From CAZKVJ01 sp964556225 (GTDB lineage Bacteria > Actinomycetota > Acidimicrobiia > Acidimicrobiales > Ilumatobacteraceae), in assembly GCA_964556225.1 (NCBI GenBank), contig CAZKVJ010000006.1, positions 117,512 to 181,511 on the forward strand: DNA of 64,000 bases, given 5' to 3'. The stretch's first letter is position 1. Each line of letters starts with the position of its first letter. The notes beneath the pieces were generated by a model that did no database searches, was not told the DNA's origin, and saw only the letters and a program-made list of their open reading frames with translations. Shown here piece by piece: positions 54,906 through 62,202 of this stretch. The translations under genes were made by a program, and so were the position numbers.

Positions 54906-55499
54906 ATGCCTTCGCCCGACCTGCGGTTGTGCGTGTACTCCGGCTCCAACGTGGGGGCCTCACCGGCGTACGCCGAGGTGGCCGCCCAGCTGGGGTCGGC
55001 GCTGGCCCGGCGCGGGATCGGCCTCGTCTACGGCGGCGGTGCCGTCGGGCTCATGGGCGTCGTCGCCGATGCCGCCCTCGAGGCCGGGGGCGAGGTGGTC
55101 GGGGTGATCCCCGAGCACCTGTTCCGGGCCGAGATCGCCCACGAGGGGCTCTCGCGCCTCGAGGTCGTGACGACCATGCACGAGCGCAAGAACCGCATGG
55201 CCGACCTCTCGGACGGCTTCGTCGCCCTGCCCGGCGGGATCGGCACCCTCGACGAGCTGGCCGAGATGCTCACCTGGAACCAGCTCGGCATCCAGGCCAA
55301 GCCGGTGGTGCTGCTCGACGTCGACGGCTACTACCAGCAGCTGTTCGCCTGGCTCGACCAGGCGGTGGAGGCCGGCTTCCTCCGTCCGGCGCACCGGATG
55401 CTGGCCCAGCGGGCCCACGGCGTGGACGAGGCGATCGCGCTGGCGACCGGACCGGTCCCGGTCACGCCGCACAAGTGGCTCGACCGCGACGCCCGCTGA
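54906..55499 (+). CDS. LOG-family protein (cytokinin riboside phosphoribohydrolase type)
   Basis: A 197-residue Rossmann-fold protein of the LOG family, which releases bases from nucleotide 5'-monophosphates. CVYSGSNVGASPAYAEVAAQLG at the N terminus, LVYGGGAVGLMGVVADAAL, MHERKNRM and PGGIGTLDELAEMLTWNQLG hold the active-site residues (the PGGxGTxxE motif). Actinobacterial members are often annotated TIGR00730. ATG at 54906; AAGGCT lies 7 nt before it, a weak leaderless match. Converges on the nucleotidyltransferase gene. Confidence 0.92.
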   Translation: MPSPDLRLCVYSGSNVGASPAYAEVAAQLGSALARRGIGLVYGGGAVGLMGVVADAALEAGGEVVGVIPEHLFRAEIAHEGLSRLEVVTTMHERKNRMADLSDGFVALPGGIGTLDELAEMLTWNQLGIQAKPVVLLDVDGYYQQLFAWLDQAVEAGFLRPAHRMLAQRAHGVDEAIALATGPVPVTPHKWLDRDAR

Positions 55500-55505
55500 C
55501 GCCGG

Positions 55506-56297
55506 TCAGCGGGGTGCCAGTCGCTCGATGACGTCGAGCGTCAGCGCCATGGCGTCGGCCACCGCCGTCAGCTCGCCGGCGCCGATGGTGGCCCGACGGT
55601 CGCCGCGCAGCGCGAGGCAGCGCTCGAGTGCCGGGTGCGTCGACGGCGGCAGCACCTTGAGGGCATGGCGGCCGGCTCCGGTCTTGGACGTGACGTCGCC
55701 GGTGGTCACGGTGTAGAGCATCCGGCAGACGCCGAGCAGGCACCACACGGCCACCTCGCCGGGCAGCTCGGCGCCGGTCGAGGCCAGCTCGCCGACCGCG
55801 CCTCGCAGCTCGGCGAGCATGTCGCGCCAGTAGGTGCGGGCGTTGTCGGCGACCCAGGCCACGCGCTCGGCCCGGCCGGTGGCGATCGTCAGCTCGCTCG
55901 GTCGGGGTCCGCGCCGGGTGATCCCGTAGCGCTCGAGCACGTACCACGTGACGGGGTTGAGCTCGAAGCACTCGGCGTCGTGGTGGAAGGCGCCGTGGAG
56001 CACCCACGGACGGGTGAGCGCCATCGGCGGGACGGACAGGTCGCCCCAGGCGACGTAGGGGCCGTCGACGGCGGCGCCGACCAGCAGCTCCGCGCACCGG
56101 GCATGGGCGGCCCGCAGCCGCTCAGCGGTCTCGTCGTCCGCCGGCTCGGCGGTGACGGCGACGATGTCGATGTCGCTGCCCGGCCACCAGTCGCCGAGGG
56201 CCACCGAGCCCACGACGTACAGCCCCTCCACCACGTCCGGCGCCACGTCGTCGACCACCGAGAGGTATGCGTCGAGGACCTGCTCCCACCCGGCCAC
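55506..56297 (-). CDS. AadA/ANT-like nucleotidyltransferase
   Basis: A 263-residue protein with an N-terminal nucleotidyltransferase motif YVVGSVALGDWWPGSDIDIVAVT (G-S plus D-x-D metal ligands) and a helical C-terminal domain (WYVLERYGITRRG, CLLGVCRMLYTVTTGDVTSKTGAG) like aminoglycoside adenylyltransferases of the ANT(3'') type. Chromosomal, isolated and native in composition, so resistance is not implied; the substrate is unknown. GTG at 56297; CAGACT lies 7 nt upstream as a weak leaderless hexamer. Divergent from the serine hydrolase gene. Confidence 0.8.
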   Translation of the reverse strand: MAGWEQVLDAYLSVVDDVAPDVVEGLYVVGSVALGDWWPGSDIDIVAVTAEPADDETAERLRAAHARCAELLVGAAVDGPYVAWGDLSVPPMALTRPWVLHGAFHHDAECFELNPVTWYVLERYGITRRGPRPSELTIATGRAERVAWVADNARTYWRDMLAELRGAVGELASTGAELPGEVAVWCLLGVCRMLYTVTTGDVTSKTGAGRHALKVLPPSTHPALERCLALRGDRRATIGAGELTAVADAMALTLDVIERLAPR

Positions 56298-56328
56298 GGA
56301 CCGCAGTCTGGCAGGGTCGGAGGCCTGT

Positions 56329-56334
56329 TACCGT
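56329..56334 (+). promoter_or_regulatory. leaderless -10 element of the serine hydrolase gene
   Basis: TACCGT, 7 nt, GTG at 56342. Confidence 0.65.
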
Positions 56335-56341
56335 CGTCCGG

Positions 56342-57388
56342 GTGCGGGCCTCAGCCGTACCGTTCCCGGCCCAGCGGGCCGACGTCGCCTGGCCCACCCT
56401 CGCCTGGCCGCAGGGCCACCCGGATCCGGACGTCGACGCCGAGGCCCTGGTGGGGGCGGTGGACGGCCTGCTGGCGCAGCCGCCGGAGCTGGGAGTCACG
56501 CGGGCGCTGGCCGTCGTCCACCGTGGTCGTCTGGTCGTCGAGCGCTACGGCCCCGCCACCGACGCCGGCATGCCGCTGCCGTCATGGTCGGTCGCCAAGA
56601 GCATCACCCACGCCGCGGTCGGTCTGTGCGTCGCCGAGGGGCGCCTCGACCTTGCGGCCCCGGCGCCGGTGCCGTCGTGGGCCGGCACCCCCAAGGCCGC
56701 CATCACGCTGCAGCAGCTGCTCGAGATGCGCGATGGCCTCGACTTCAACGAGGAGTACGTCGACGTCGGCGTGTCGCACGTGGCCGACATGCTGTTCGGA
56801 GCGGGAGCCGCCGACGTCGCCGGGTACGCCGCCGCTCGGCCGCTGGCGCACCCGCCGGGCGAGCGATGGAGCTACTCGTCGGGGACCACCAACATCGTCG
56901 CCCGGATCGTCGGCGACGCCGTCGGCGGCGGTGAGGCCGGGCTGCGGGCGTTCCTGGCCGAGCGGCTGTTCGACCCGCTCGGAATGTCGGCGACCACCCC
57001 GCACTTCGACGAGGCCGGCACGTTCGTCGGCAGCTCCTTCGTCGACCTCACCGCACGCGACGCCGCCCGCTTCGGGCTGCTCTACCTGCGCGACGGCGTC
57101 TGGGACGGGCGGCGGATCCTGCCGCCGGGGTGGGCGGACCATGCCCGCACCCCGACCGCGGTCGACCCCGACAGCGGGTTCGGCTACGGCGCCCACTGGT
57201 GGCGGTGGCCCGACGAGCCGGGCAGCCTGGCCGCGCACGGCTACCAGGGTCAGTACATCGTGGTGGTCCCGGGGCGGGACCTCGTGGTGGTGCGCTTCGG
57301 TATCACCGACGCCGACGCCCGTCCGCCCCTCGCCGACATGCTGCGGAGGTTGATCGCGGCCTTCCCCGCCGTCGAGGACACGAGATGA
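56342..57388 (+). CDS. beta-lactamase/class C-like serine hydrolase
   Basis: A 348-residue penicillin-binding-protein-fold hydrolase. The S-x-x-K motif is SWSVAKSITHAAVG, the second motif Y-S-S in WSYSSGTTNIVARIV and the third is H-G-Y in AAHGYQGQYIVVVPG. Class C-like esterases and 6-aminohexanoate-dimer hydrolases share these; true beta-lactamase activity is unlikely, since there is no signal peptide. GTG start by the leaderless hexamer. Its stop overlaps the next gene (ATGA). Confidence 0.85.
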   Translation: MRASAVPFPAQRADVAWPTLAWPQGHPDPDVDAEALVGAVDGLLAQPPELGVTRALAVVHRGRLVVERYGPATDAGMPLPSWSVAKSITHAAVGLCVAEGRLDLAAPAPVPSWAGTPKAAITLQQLLEMRDGLDFNEEYVDVGVSHVADMLFGAGAADVAGYAAARPLAHPPGERWSYSSGTTNIVARIVGDAVGGGEAGLRAFLAERLFDPLGMSATTPHFDEAGTFVGSSFVDLTARDAARFGLLYLRDGVWDGRRILPPGWADHARTPTAVDPDSGFGYGAHWWRWPDEPGSLAAHGYQGQYIVVVPGRDLVVVRFGITDADARPPLADMLRRLIAAFPAVEDTR

Positions 57389-58707
57389 GGGACCCGGCGC
57401 GCGCCAGTGGCGCCGGCGACGACGAACCATCGGCCAGCATGGAGGAGATGGCCGACATCGCCGTGGACTCCGGGTCGCCGGCGCGCGGGCGTCGGCTGTT
57501 CACGACGTTCGTGAAGCTCATGGCCGCCATCGGCGTGCTGTGGTTCTTCGTGCTGCCGCTCATCCCCGGCCTGCGCAAGGCGACGTCCCAGCTCCAGCAG
57601 GTCGACCCCATCCTGCTGGCGATCGGCGTGGCCCTCGAGTTCTCCGCCCTCATGGCCTACTCGATGCTCACCAAGGTGGCGCTCGGCCCGTCCAGCCACT
57701 TCGTGTCGGCGTTCCGCATGTTCCGGATCCAGATGTCCACCCGGGCGCTGTCGAGCGTCGTGCCGGGCGGGAGCGCGGCCGGGTCGGCGCTCGGGTTCCG
57801 CCTCATCACCCTCTCCGGGGTGGCCGGCCCCGACGCCGGGTTCGCGCTCGGCACCGCCGGCATGGCATCCGCCGTCGTGTTGAACCTGATCCTGTGGATC
57901 GCCCTCATCGTGTCGATCCCGCTCCGGGGCGTGAACCCGGCGTACGGCCTCGGTGCCGTGGTCGGGATCATCCTCATGGGCCTGGCGGCGGCGATCGTGT
58001 TCGGGCTGCTGGAGGGCCAGCGCCGGGCCGAGCAGGTGTTCCGCTGGCTGGCCCGCAAGCTCCACTTCGACGAGGAGCGCGCCGGTGCGGCGGTGCGCCA
58101 CGTCGGCCAGCGCATGGAGCACCTGGCCGCCGACCGGGTGCTCCTGTTCAAGGTGGTCGCCTGGTCGGCGGCGAACTGGCTGCTCGACGCCGCCGCGCTG
58201 TGGGTGTTCCTGCGGGCGTTCGGCGGCAGCGTGGCGCTCGACGGTCTGCTGGTGGCGTTCGGCCTGGCCAACATCTTGGCCGTCATCCCGATCACGCCGG
58301 GCGGGCTGGGCATCGTCGAGTGGATCTACATCCCGACCCTGATCGGCTTCGGGCTCACCCGCGCCGAGGCGACGCTCGGCGTGGTCACCTACCGCATCGC
58401 CCAGTTCTGGCTGCCCATCGTCGTGGGTGCGGTCATGTACCTGTCGCTGCGGGTCGGGCCGTGGTCGATCGAGCGCCGTGACCGGCTGCGCCCGTTCCGA
58501 GTGCTGTACGAGGAGGCGAGGAGCAGCCACGAGTCGGCGCTCGACTTCGTGGAGCGCTACGGCAGCGGGACACCGATGGTCGACTTCGAGCGCCACTGGC
58601 CCACCCTGCCACCCGGCGCGGAGCACGACGACACGCTGGTCGACGAGCCACTGCCGGAGGTGCCCGACGAGCTCGGCGATGACCCGCCCGAGGGGACCGC
58701 CGGATAG
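57385..58707 (+). CDS. lysylphosphatidylglycerol synthase-type (UPF0104) membrane protein
   Basis: A 440-residue integral membrane protein with about 8 helices of the UPF0104/LPG_synthase_TM family (flippase-like). An N-terminal cytoplasmic tail precedes helix 1 (LMAAIGVLWFFVLPLIPGL). SSVVPGGSAAGSALGFRLI and VIPITPGGLGIVEWIYIPTLIGFGLTRAEATLGVVTYRIAQFWLP are the two family signatures. The C-terminal tail is acidic and disordered. Lipid transfer or flipping is the usual proposal. Coupled to the serine hydrolase by ATGA. Its TAG stop is part of the mch -10 hexamer. Confidence 0.85.
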   Translation: MRDPARASGAGDDEPSASMEEMADIAVDSGSPARGRRLFTTFVKLMAAIGVLWFFVLPLIPGLRKATSQLQQVDPILLAIGVALEFSALMAYSMLTKVALGPSSHFVSAFRMFRIQMSTRALSSVVPGGSAAGSALGFRLITLSGVAGPDAGFALGTAGMASAVVLNLILWIALIVSIPLRGVNPAYGLGAVVGIILMGLAAAIVFGLLEGQRRAEQVFRWLARKLHFDEERAGAAVRHVGQRMEHLAADRVLLFKVVAWSAANWLLDAAALWVFLRAFGGSVALDGLLVAFGLANILAVIPITPGGLGIVEWIYIPTLIGFGLTRAEATLGVVTYRIAQFWLPIVVGAVMYLSLRVGPWSIERRDRLRPFRVLYEEARSSHESALDFVERYGSGTPMVDFERHWPTLPPGAEHDDTLVDEPLPEVPDELGDDPPEGTAG

Positions 58708-58710
58708 CGT
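58705..58710 (+). promoter_or_regulatory. leaderless -10 element of mch
   Basis: TAGCGT, 7 nt, ATG at 58718. The first three bases are the stop codon of the flippase-like gene. Confidence 0.7.
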
Positions 58711-58717
58711 CCGGGAC

Positions 58718-59233
58718 ATGACGGTTCACGAGCGCCCGTTCGGGCGTCACCTCGAGGATTTCGTCGTCGGCGACGTCTACAAGCACTGGCCGGGCAAGAC
58801 GATCACCGAGTACGACGACCACCTGTTCTGCATGATCACCATGAACCACCACCCGCTGCACACCAACGACTGGTTCGCGTCGGAGAGCGTGCAGGGCCGC
58901 AACGTGGTGGTCGGCAACCTGGTGTACTCGCTGGTGCTGGGCATGAGCGTCCCCGACGTGAGCGGCGCCGCCATCGCCAACCTCGAGGTCGAGACGCTCC
59001 AGCACAAGCACCCGACGTTCCACGGCGACACCATCCACGCCGAGACGAGGGTGCTCGACGTGCAGGAGTCCAGGTCGCGGCCCGACCGCGGCGTCGTGAC
59101 GGTGGAGACCAAGGCCTTCAACCAGGAGGGCAAGGAGGTCTGCTACTTCCGCCGCCGGGTGATGGTGTGGAAGCGCGACGCCGCGCCGACCCGCAAGCGG
59201 CCCTACGACGGCGTCGACGTCTGGGGCGAGTGA
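58718..59233 (+). CDS. mch: mesaconyl-CoA hydratase (MaoC-like)
   Basis: Hydrates mesaconyl-CoA to beta-methylmalyl-CoA in the ethylmalonyl-CoA pathway. The 171-residue hotdog protein has the MaoC features FGRHLEDFVVGDVYKHWPGKTITEYDDHLFCMITMNHHPLHTNDWFA, NLVYSLVLGMSVPDVSGAAIANL, HPTFHGDTIHAETRVLDVQESRSRPDRGVV. This closely resembles the MaoC-like protein in the Streptomyces ccr cluster. Mcd makes its substrate and Mcl1 uses its product. Start by the leaderless hexamer. Its stop overlaps mutY by GTGA. Confidence 0.82.
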   Translation: MTVHERPFGRHLEDFVVGDVYKHWPGKTITEYDDHLFCMITMNHHPLHTNDWFASESVQGRNVVVGNLVYSLVLGMSVPDVSGAAIANLEVETLQHKHPTFHGDTIHAETRVLDVQESRSRPDRGVVTVETKAFNQEGKEVCYFRRRVMVWKRDAAPTRKRPYDGVDVWGE

Positions 59234-60087
59234 CGCCGGGTGATGTCACCCCGGCCGTGCTGGCGTGGGGTGGGCCCCGCCTTCGCGACCTTCCCTGGCG
59301 GCGCACCCGTGATCCGTGGGCGGTGCTGGTCAGCGAGGTGATGCTCCAGCAGACCCAGGTGCCGCGCGTCGAGGCGCGGTGGGCGTCGTTCCTGGACCGC
59401 TTCCCGACCCCGGCCGCCTGCGCCGCGTCGTCGCTCGGCGAAGTGCTGCGCGAGTGGCAGGGGCTCGGCTACCCGCGCCGGGCCCGTGACCTGCACGCCA
59501 CGGCGACGGTGGTCGTCGAGCGCCACGGCGGCCGGCTGCCGGCGACGCTCCCGGAGCTGCTGGCGCTGCCGGGCATCGGGCACTACACGGCCAGGGCCGT
59601 GCGGGTGTTCGCCTTCGAGCACGACGACGCCGTGGTCGACACGAACATCGCCCGGGTGCTGGCGCGCCTGGCGGGCCGGCGGCTCACCGCCACCGAGGCG
59701 CAAGCAGCGGCCGACGCGCTGGTGCCCGCCGGCCAGGGGTGGGTCTGGAACCAGGCACTCATGGACCTGGGCGCCACGCGCTGCCGGCCGGTGCCGAGCT
59801 GCGCCGAGTGCCCGCTGGCCCGCCACTGCGCCTGGGCCGTGGCGGGGCGGCCCGACCCGGACCCGGCGCAGGCGACGGCCGGGGTGAGCCGGCGCCAGGC
59901 CCGCTTCGACGGCAGCGACCGCCAGGCGAGGGGCCGGCTGCTGGCGGCGCTGTCCCGTGCGCCCGTGTCCGACGCGCCGGGGGTGATGGGGCTGCGCGAT
60001 CAGCCGGACCGGGCGCGGCGGCTGGTCGCGGCGCTGGTCGCCGAAGGCCTGGTCGTGCGCCGTGGGCCTGACTTGGCCCTGCCGTGA
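59230..60087 (+). CDS. mutY: A/G-specific adenine glycosylase
   Basis: Removes adenine opposite 8-oxoguanine. The 285-residue protein has the catalytic Glu in SEVMLQQTQVPRV, helix-hairpin-helix LPELLALPGIGHYTARAVRVFAF with the catalytic Asp in VVDTNIARVLAR, and a [4Fe-4S] loop C-x5-C-x2-C-x5-C (CRPVPSCAECPLARHC). The first spacing is five residues where six is usual. It lacks the C-terminal Nudix-like domain, as short actinobacterial forms do. GTG start overlaps the mch stop, so the two are co-translated. Confidence 0.93.
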   Translation: MTPGDVTPAVLAWGGPRLRDLPWRRTRDPWAVLVSEVMLQQTQVPRVEARWASFLDRFPTPAACAASSLGEVLREWQGLGYPRRARDLHATATVVVERHGGRLPATLPELLALPGIGHYTARAVRVFAFEHDDAVVDTNIARVLARLAGRRLTATEAQAAADALVPAGQGWVWNQALMDLGATRCRPVPSCAECPLARHCAWAVAGRPDPDPAQATAGVSRRQARFDGSDRQARGRLLAALSRAPVSDAPGVMGLRDQPDRARRLVAALVAEGLVVRRGPDLALP

Positions 60088-60120
60088 TCAGGGGCCTGCC
60101 TCAGCCCGTCGTCACGGCAG
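60079..60120. terminator. bidirectional hairpin between mutY and the UGSC gene
   Basis: CTGCCGTGA (60079-60087, includes the mutY stop) pairs exactly with TCACGGCAG (60112-60120). It lies between convergent genes and spans the UGSC stop as well. Confidence 0.65.
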
Positions 60121-60622
60121 CGACGATCTCGGCGAACACCTCGTCGGCGTAGGCACGCATCTCGTCGTCCGTGCGGTCCTGGATCGGGTGGGGGGTGAAG
60201 ACCCGCGCCACGGCCGGTACGCCGAGCGAGCGGGCCTGCGCTTCGGCGGCCTCCACGAACTCGGCGGACGCGACGAACACGCCGGGGATCCCCCGCCGCT
60301 CGAGATCGATGATGTCGTGCACACTGCACGACGTGCAGCTCCCTCAATCGGCGAGTGCCTCGATGACCACGTTGCAGTGGGTGGCGATCTCGTGGCGCAG
60401 GTCGACCGGCGCCGGCTTGGTGAACGTCGGCTTGCGGTAGCGCAGCACCGTGGCCCCGGTGGCACCCAGGCGGGCTTCGAGCTGGTCGAGGAACACGTCG
60501 CCGCGGGGCTTGGAGATGTCGAGCAGCCCGACGGTCAGCCCGGCCAGGCTGGACGGTCGGGGGAGCAGCTCGCGCTCGGCGACGGTGCGCTCACCGGTGG
60601 GATCGAGGATGGTCCGGCTCAT
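60101..60622 (-). CDS. UGSC-type selenoprotein with in-frame TGA (Sec93)
   Basis: A 173-residue protein if the in-frame TGA at 60346-60344 is read as selenocysteine (residue 93). It gives U-G-S-C-T-S-C, the motif that names the UGSC family. Before it lie GLLDISKPRGDVFLDQLEARL and YRKPTFTKPAP, typical of the family; after it the frame stays open for 80 codons with the same strong GC3 bias and ends at a normal TGA (60103-60101). Known relatives are linked to the GrdB-type selenoprotein fold and are thought to be redox enzymes; the reaction is unknown. ATG at 60622 overlaps the upstream stop by ATGA. A perfect hairpin follows the TGA. A stop-only reading would give a 92-residue stub without the active site. 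Confidence 0.85.
60314..60332 (-). promoter_or_regulatory. candidate bacterial SECIS hairpin
   Basis: GTCGTGCA and TGCACGAC form a perfect 8-bp stem with a GTG loop. Counted from the T of TGA, the stem starts at nt 15 and the loop at nt 23-25. Position, stem length, short apical loop and a G at its start fit the bacterial SECIS pattern. An overlapping alternative hairpin lies at 60324-60338. Confidence 0.75.
60344..60346 (-). other. in-frame TGA, selenocysteine codon
   Basis: TGA in frame between GCC-GAT and GGG-AGC-TGC. It encodes residue 93 of the UGSC-type protein if recoded. Confidence 0.8.
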
Positions 60623-62106
60623 GTCGACGCTCCTGCGGTGTGGGTGCTCCCAGCGACGGCCACGGTGACGGGCTGGCTGCCGACGTCGCCGTTGGCCCAG
60701 CCGCCGATGATGGTGGAGAACAGCCCCGCCCGCCCACCCGCGTGCACGAGCAGCAGCCCCTCGGGTCGGAACTTGGGCAGGGTCAGCTCTCGGAACGCCT
60801 CGGGCACGCCCTCGGCCATACCGTTCGCGCCCCGGACGATGTCCTCGCCGGACAGCTGGAGGCGCCCGTGGATCTCGGCGAGCACTCGCTCGCGGTCCCA
60901 GCCGGCCTCGGCGAACACCCGGGCGTGCTCCGGCCCGACCACCAAGACGGCGTCGAACACCAGCACCAGCTTCGGGTGGTGCAGCGTGCGCAGGCAGGCG
61001 GCGAGCGACTCGGCCAGCTCGTGCGGGTCGCGGGCCAGCTGGTCCACGACGCAGCGCGGGCCCTCGCCGGCGAACACGGTGAGGGCGTCGGTGCCGGCGG
61101 GGATGCCGCGGGACTCGGCGAGCGTGGTCCAGGGCGAGTCCACGTCGTCCTCGGCGAAGCAGAACGACACCTTGCCGGGGTTGCCGTGCGTGGCCCGGTC
61201 GATCTCTCCCGGGCGGCCGCCGCCCACGTTGCGGACCACCAGCTGCACCGCCCGCCCGATGGTGAGGTTGGCCCGGTTGCCCTGGCCGAGGGCGTTGCCG
61301 CCGCTGTTCATGCCGATGGCGCGAGTGCCCGGACCGCTGCAGATGATGACCGGCCCGACCGGCATGGTGGTGGCCAGCACACCGTGGATGTTGAACGCGT
61401 CGGTGCACACCGCCTCGACGGCGGCCAGCACCCACGGAAGGTGCTCGGGCCGGCAGCCGGCCATCACCGCGTTCACGGCCACCTTCTCGACGGTGACGTC
61501 GACCAGGTCGGGGGCCACCGTGGCCACCACCTCGTCCGGGGCACGGGTCGTGCCCTCGAGCATCCGCAGGACGCGAGCCTCGGTGGGCGGCACCACCGGC
61601 AGCCCGTCGGTCCAGCCGCGGTCGAACATGGCCTCGATCTCGTCCTCGAGGTCGGCGATCTCAATCCGGCGCGACCGCAGGACCGAGCCGCTGAAGCGCA
61701 CCCGCAGGTCGTCGGTCAGGTTGGGATCGACGGACAGCGAGCCGCAGCCCGGCCGCCAGTCCGGCAGATCGGGGCCGAGCCCGGCGACGCCGGTGAGCGC
61801 CTCCCACTCGGTGCGCGACCAGCCGACCGCGCGCTCCACCTCGTGGCCGTCCACGACGCGGATCAGCGTCGGGACGGTCTCGATGTCGTGATGCCAGCTC
61901 ACGGCCAGGTCGGCGTCATGATGGGTCACGACGTCGGGCGGGAACCCCGGGTCGTCCTGGGAGTAGACGGTGAGGTCACAGCCGGCGGTGGCCAGCTGGT
62001 GCAGCACCGGCGCGACGACGACACAGGTCGGGCAGTCCCGCTTGACGACCGCGACGATGCCGTCCGGCAGCGCCGGTCGCATCCCGTCGGGTCCCCACTC
62101 GCTCAT
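60619..62106 (-). CDS. thioredoxin-like/UGSC-associated fusion protein
   Basis: A 495-residue protein upstream of the UGSC gene, overlapping it by ATGA. Residues 1-100 are thioredoxin-like: C25-P-T-C28 in VVKRDCPTCVV, and a cis-Pro motif in ETVPTLIRV. A C-rich joint (PGCGSLSVDP) leads to a long second domain (about 130-495) with TDGLPVVPPTEARVLRMLEGT, NAVMAGCRPEHLPWVLAAVEAV and GNRANLTIGRAVQLVVRNVGGG. This second domain is one I know only as neighbour or relative of UGSC proteins, function unknown. ATG at 62106 has AGGAGG 8 nt upstream. It may reduce or deliver a substrate to the selenoprotein. Confidence 0.8.
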   Translation of the reverse strand: MSEWGPDGMRPALPDGIVAVVKRDCPTCVVVAPVLHQLATAGCDLTVYSQDDPGFPPDVVTHHDADLAVSWHHDIETVPTLIRVVDGHEVERAVGWSRTEWEALTGVAGLGPDLPDWRPGCGSLSVDPNLTDDLRVRFSGSVLRSRRIEIADLEDEIEAMFDRGWTDGLPVVPPTEARVLRMLEGTTRAPDEVVATVAPDLVDVTVEKVAVNAVMAGCRPEHLPWVLAAVEAVCTDAFNIHGVLATTMPVGPVIICSGPGTRAIGMNSGGNALGQGNRANLTIGRAVQLVVRNVGGGRPGEIDRATHGNPGKVSFCFAEDDVDSPWTTLAESRGIPAGTDALTVFAGEGPRCVVDQLARDPHELAESLAACLRTLHHPKLVLVFDAVLVVGPEHARVFAEAGWDRERVLAEIHGRLQLSGEDIVRGANGMAEGVPEAFRELTLPKFRPEGLLLVHAGGRAGLFSTIIGGWANGDVGSQPVTVAVAGSTHTAGAST

Positions 62107-62133
62107 GCCGCGCCCCTCCTGGTCGACCCGGCG

Positions 62134-62139
62134 AACCTA
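62134..62139 (-). promoter_or_regulatory. -10 element of the UGSC operon
   Basis: TAGGTT on the minus strand, 27 nt before the ATG at 62106. The mRNA would have a short leader carrying the AGGAGG RBS (62120-62115), unlike the leaderless genes around it. Confidence 0.55.
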
Positions 62140-62189
62140 TCGCGACCGATGTGACCGACGTCGCGTTGAGCCGGGCGCTGCGCGCGGCC

Positions 62190-62195
62190 TACCGT
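62190..62195 (+). promoter_or_regulatory. leaderless -10 element of the MBL-fold gene
   Basis: TACCGT, 7 nt, GTG at 62203. The alternative GTG at 62194 lies inside the hexamer and is rejected. Confidence 0.65.
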
Positions 62196-62202
62196 GTCGG
62201 AA

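Noticed and set aside
55506..56297. Aminoglycoside resistance gene of an integron or plasmid
   Set aside because: The protein is only ANT-like, its base composition matches the surroundings, and there are no integron, transposon or resistance neighbours.
60322..60346. Reading the TGA at 60344 as a true stop, giving a pseudogene or two small ORFs
   Set aside because: The TGA sits exactly in the U-G-S-C motif, the downstream frame keeps normal codon bias, and a SECIS-like hairpin follows. The apparent GTG start at 60322 has no RBS and would begin after the active site.
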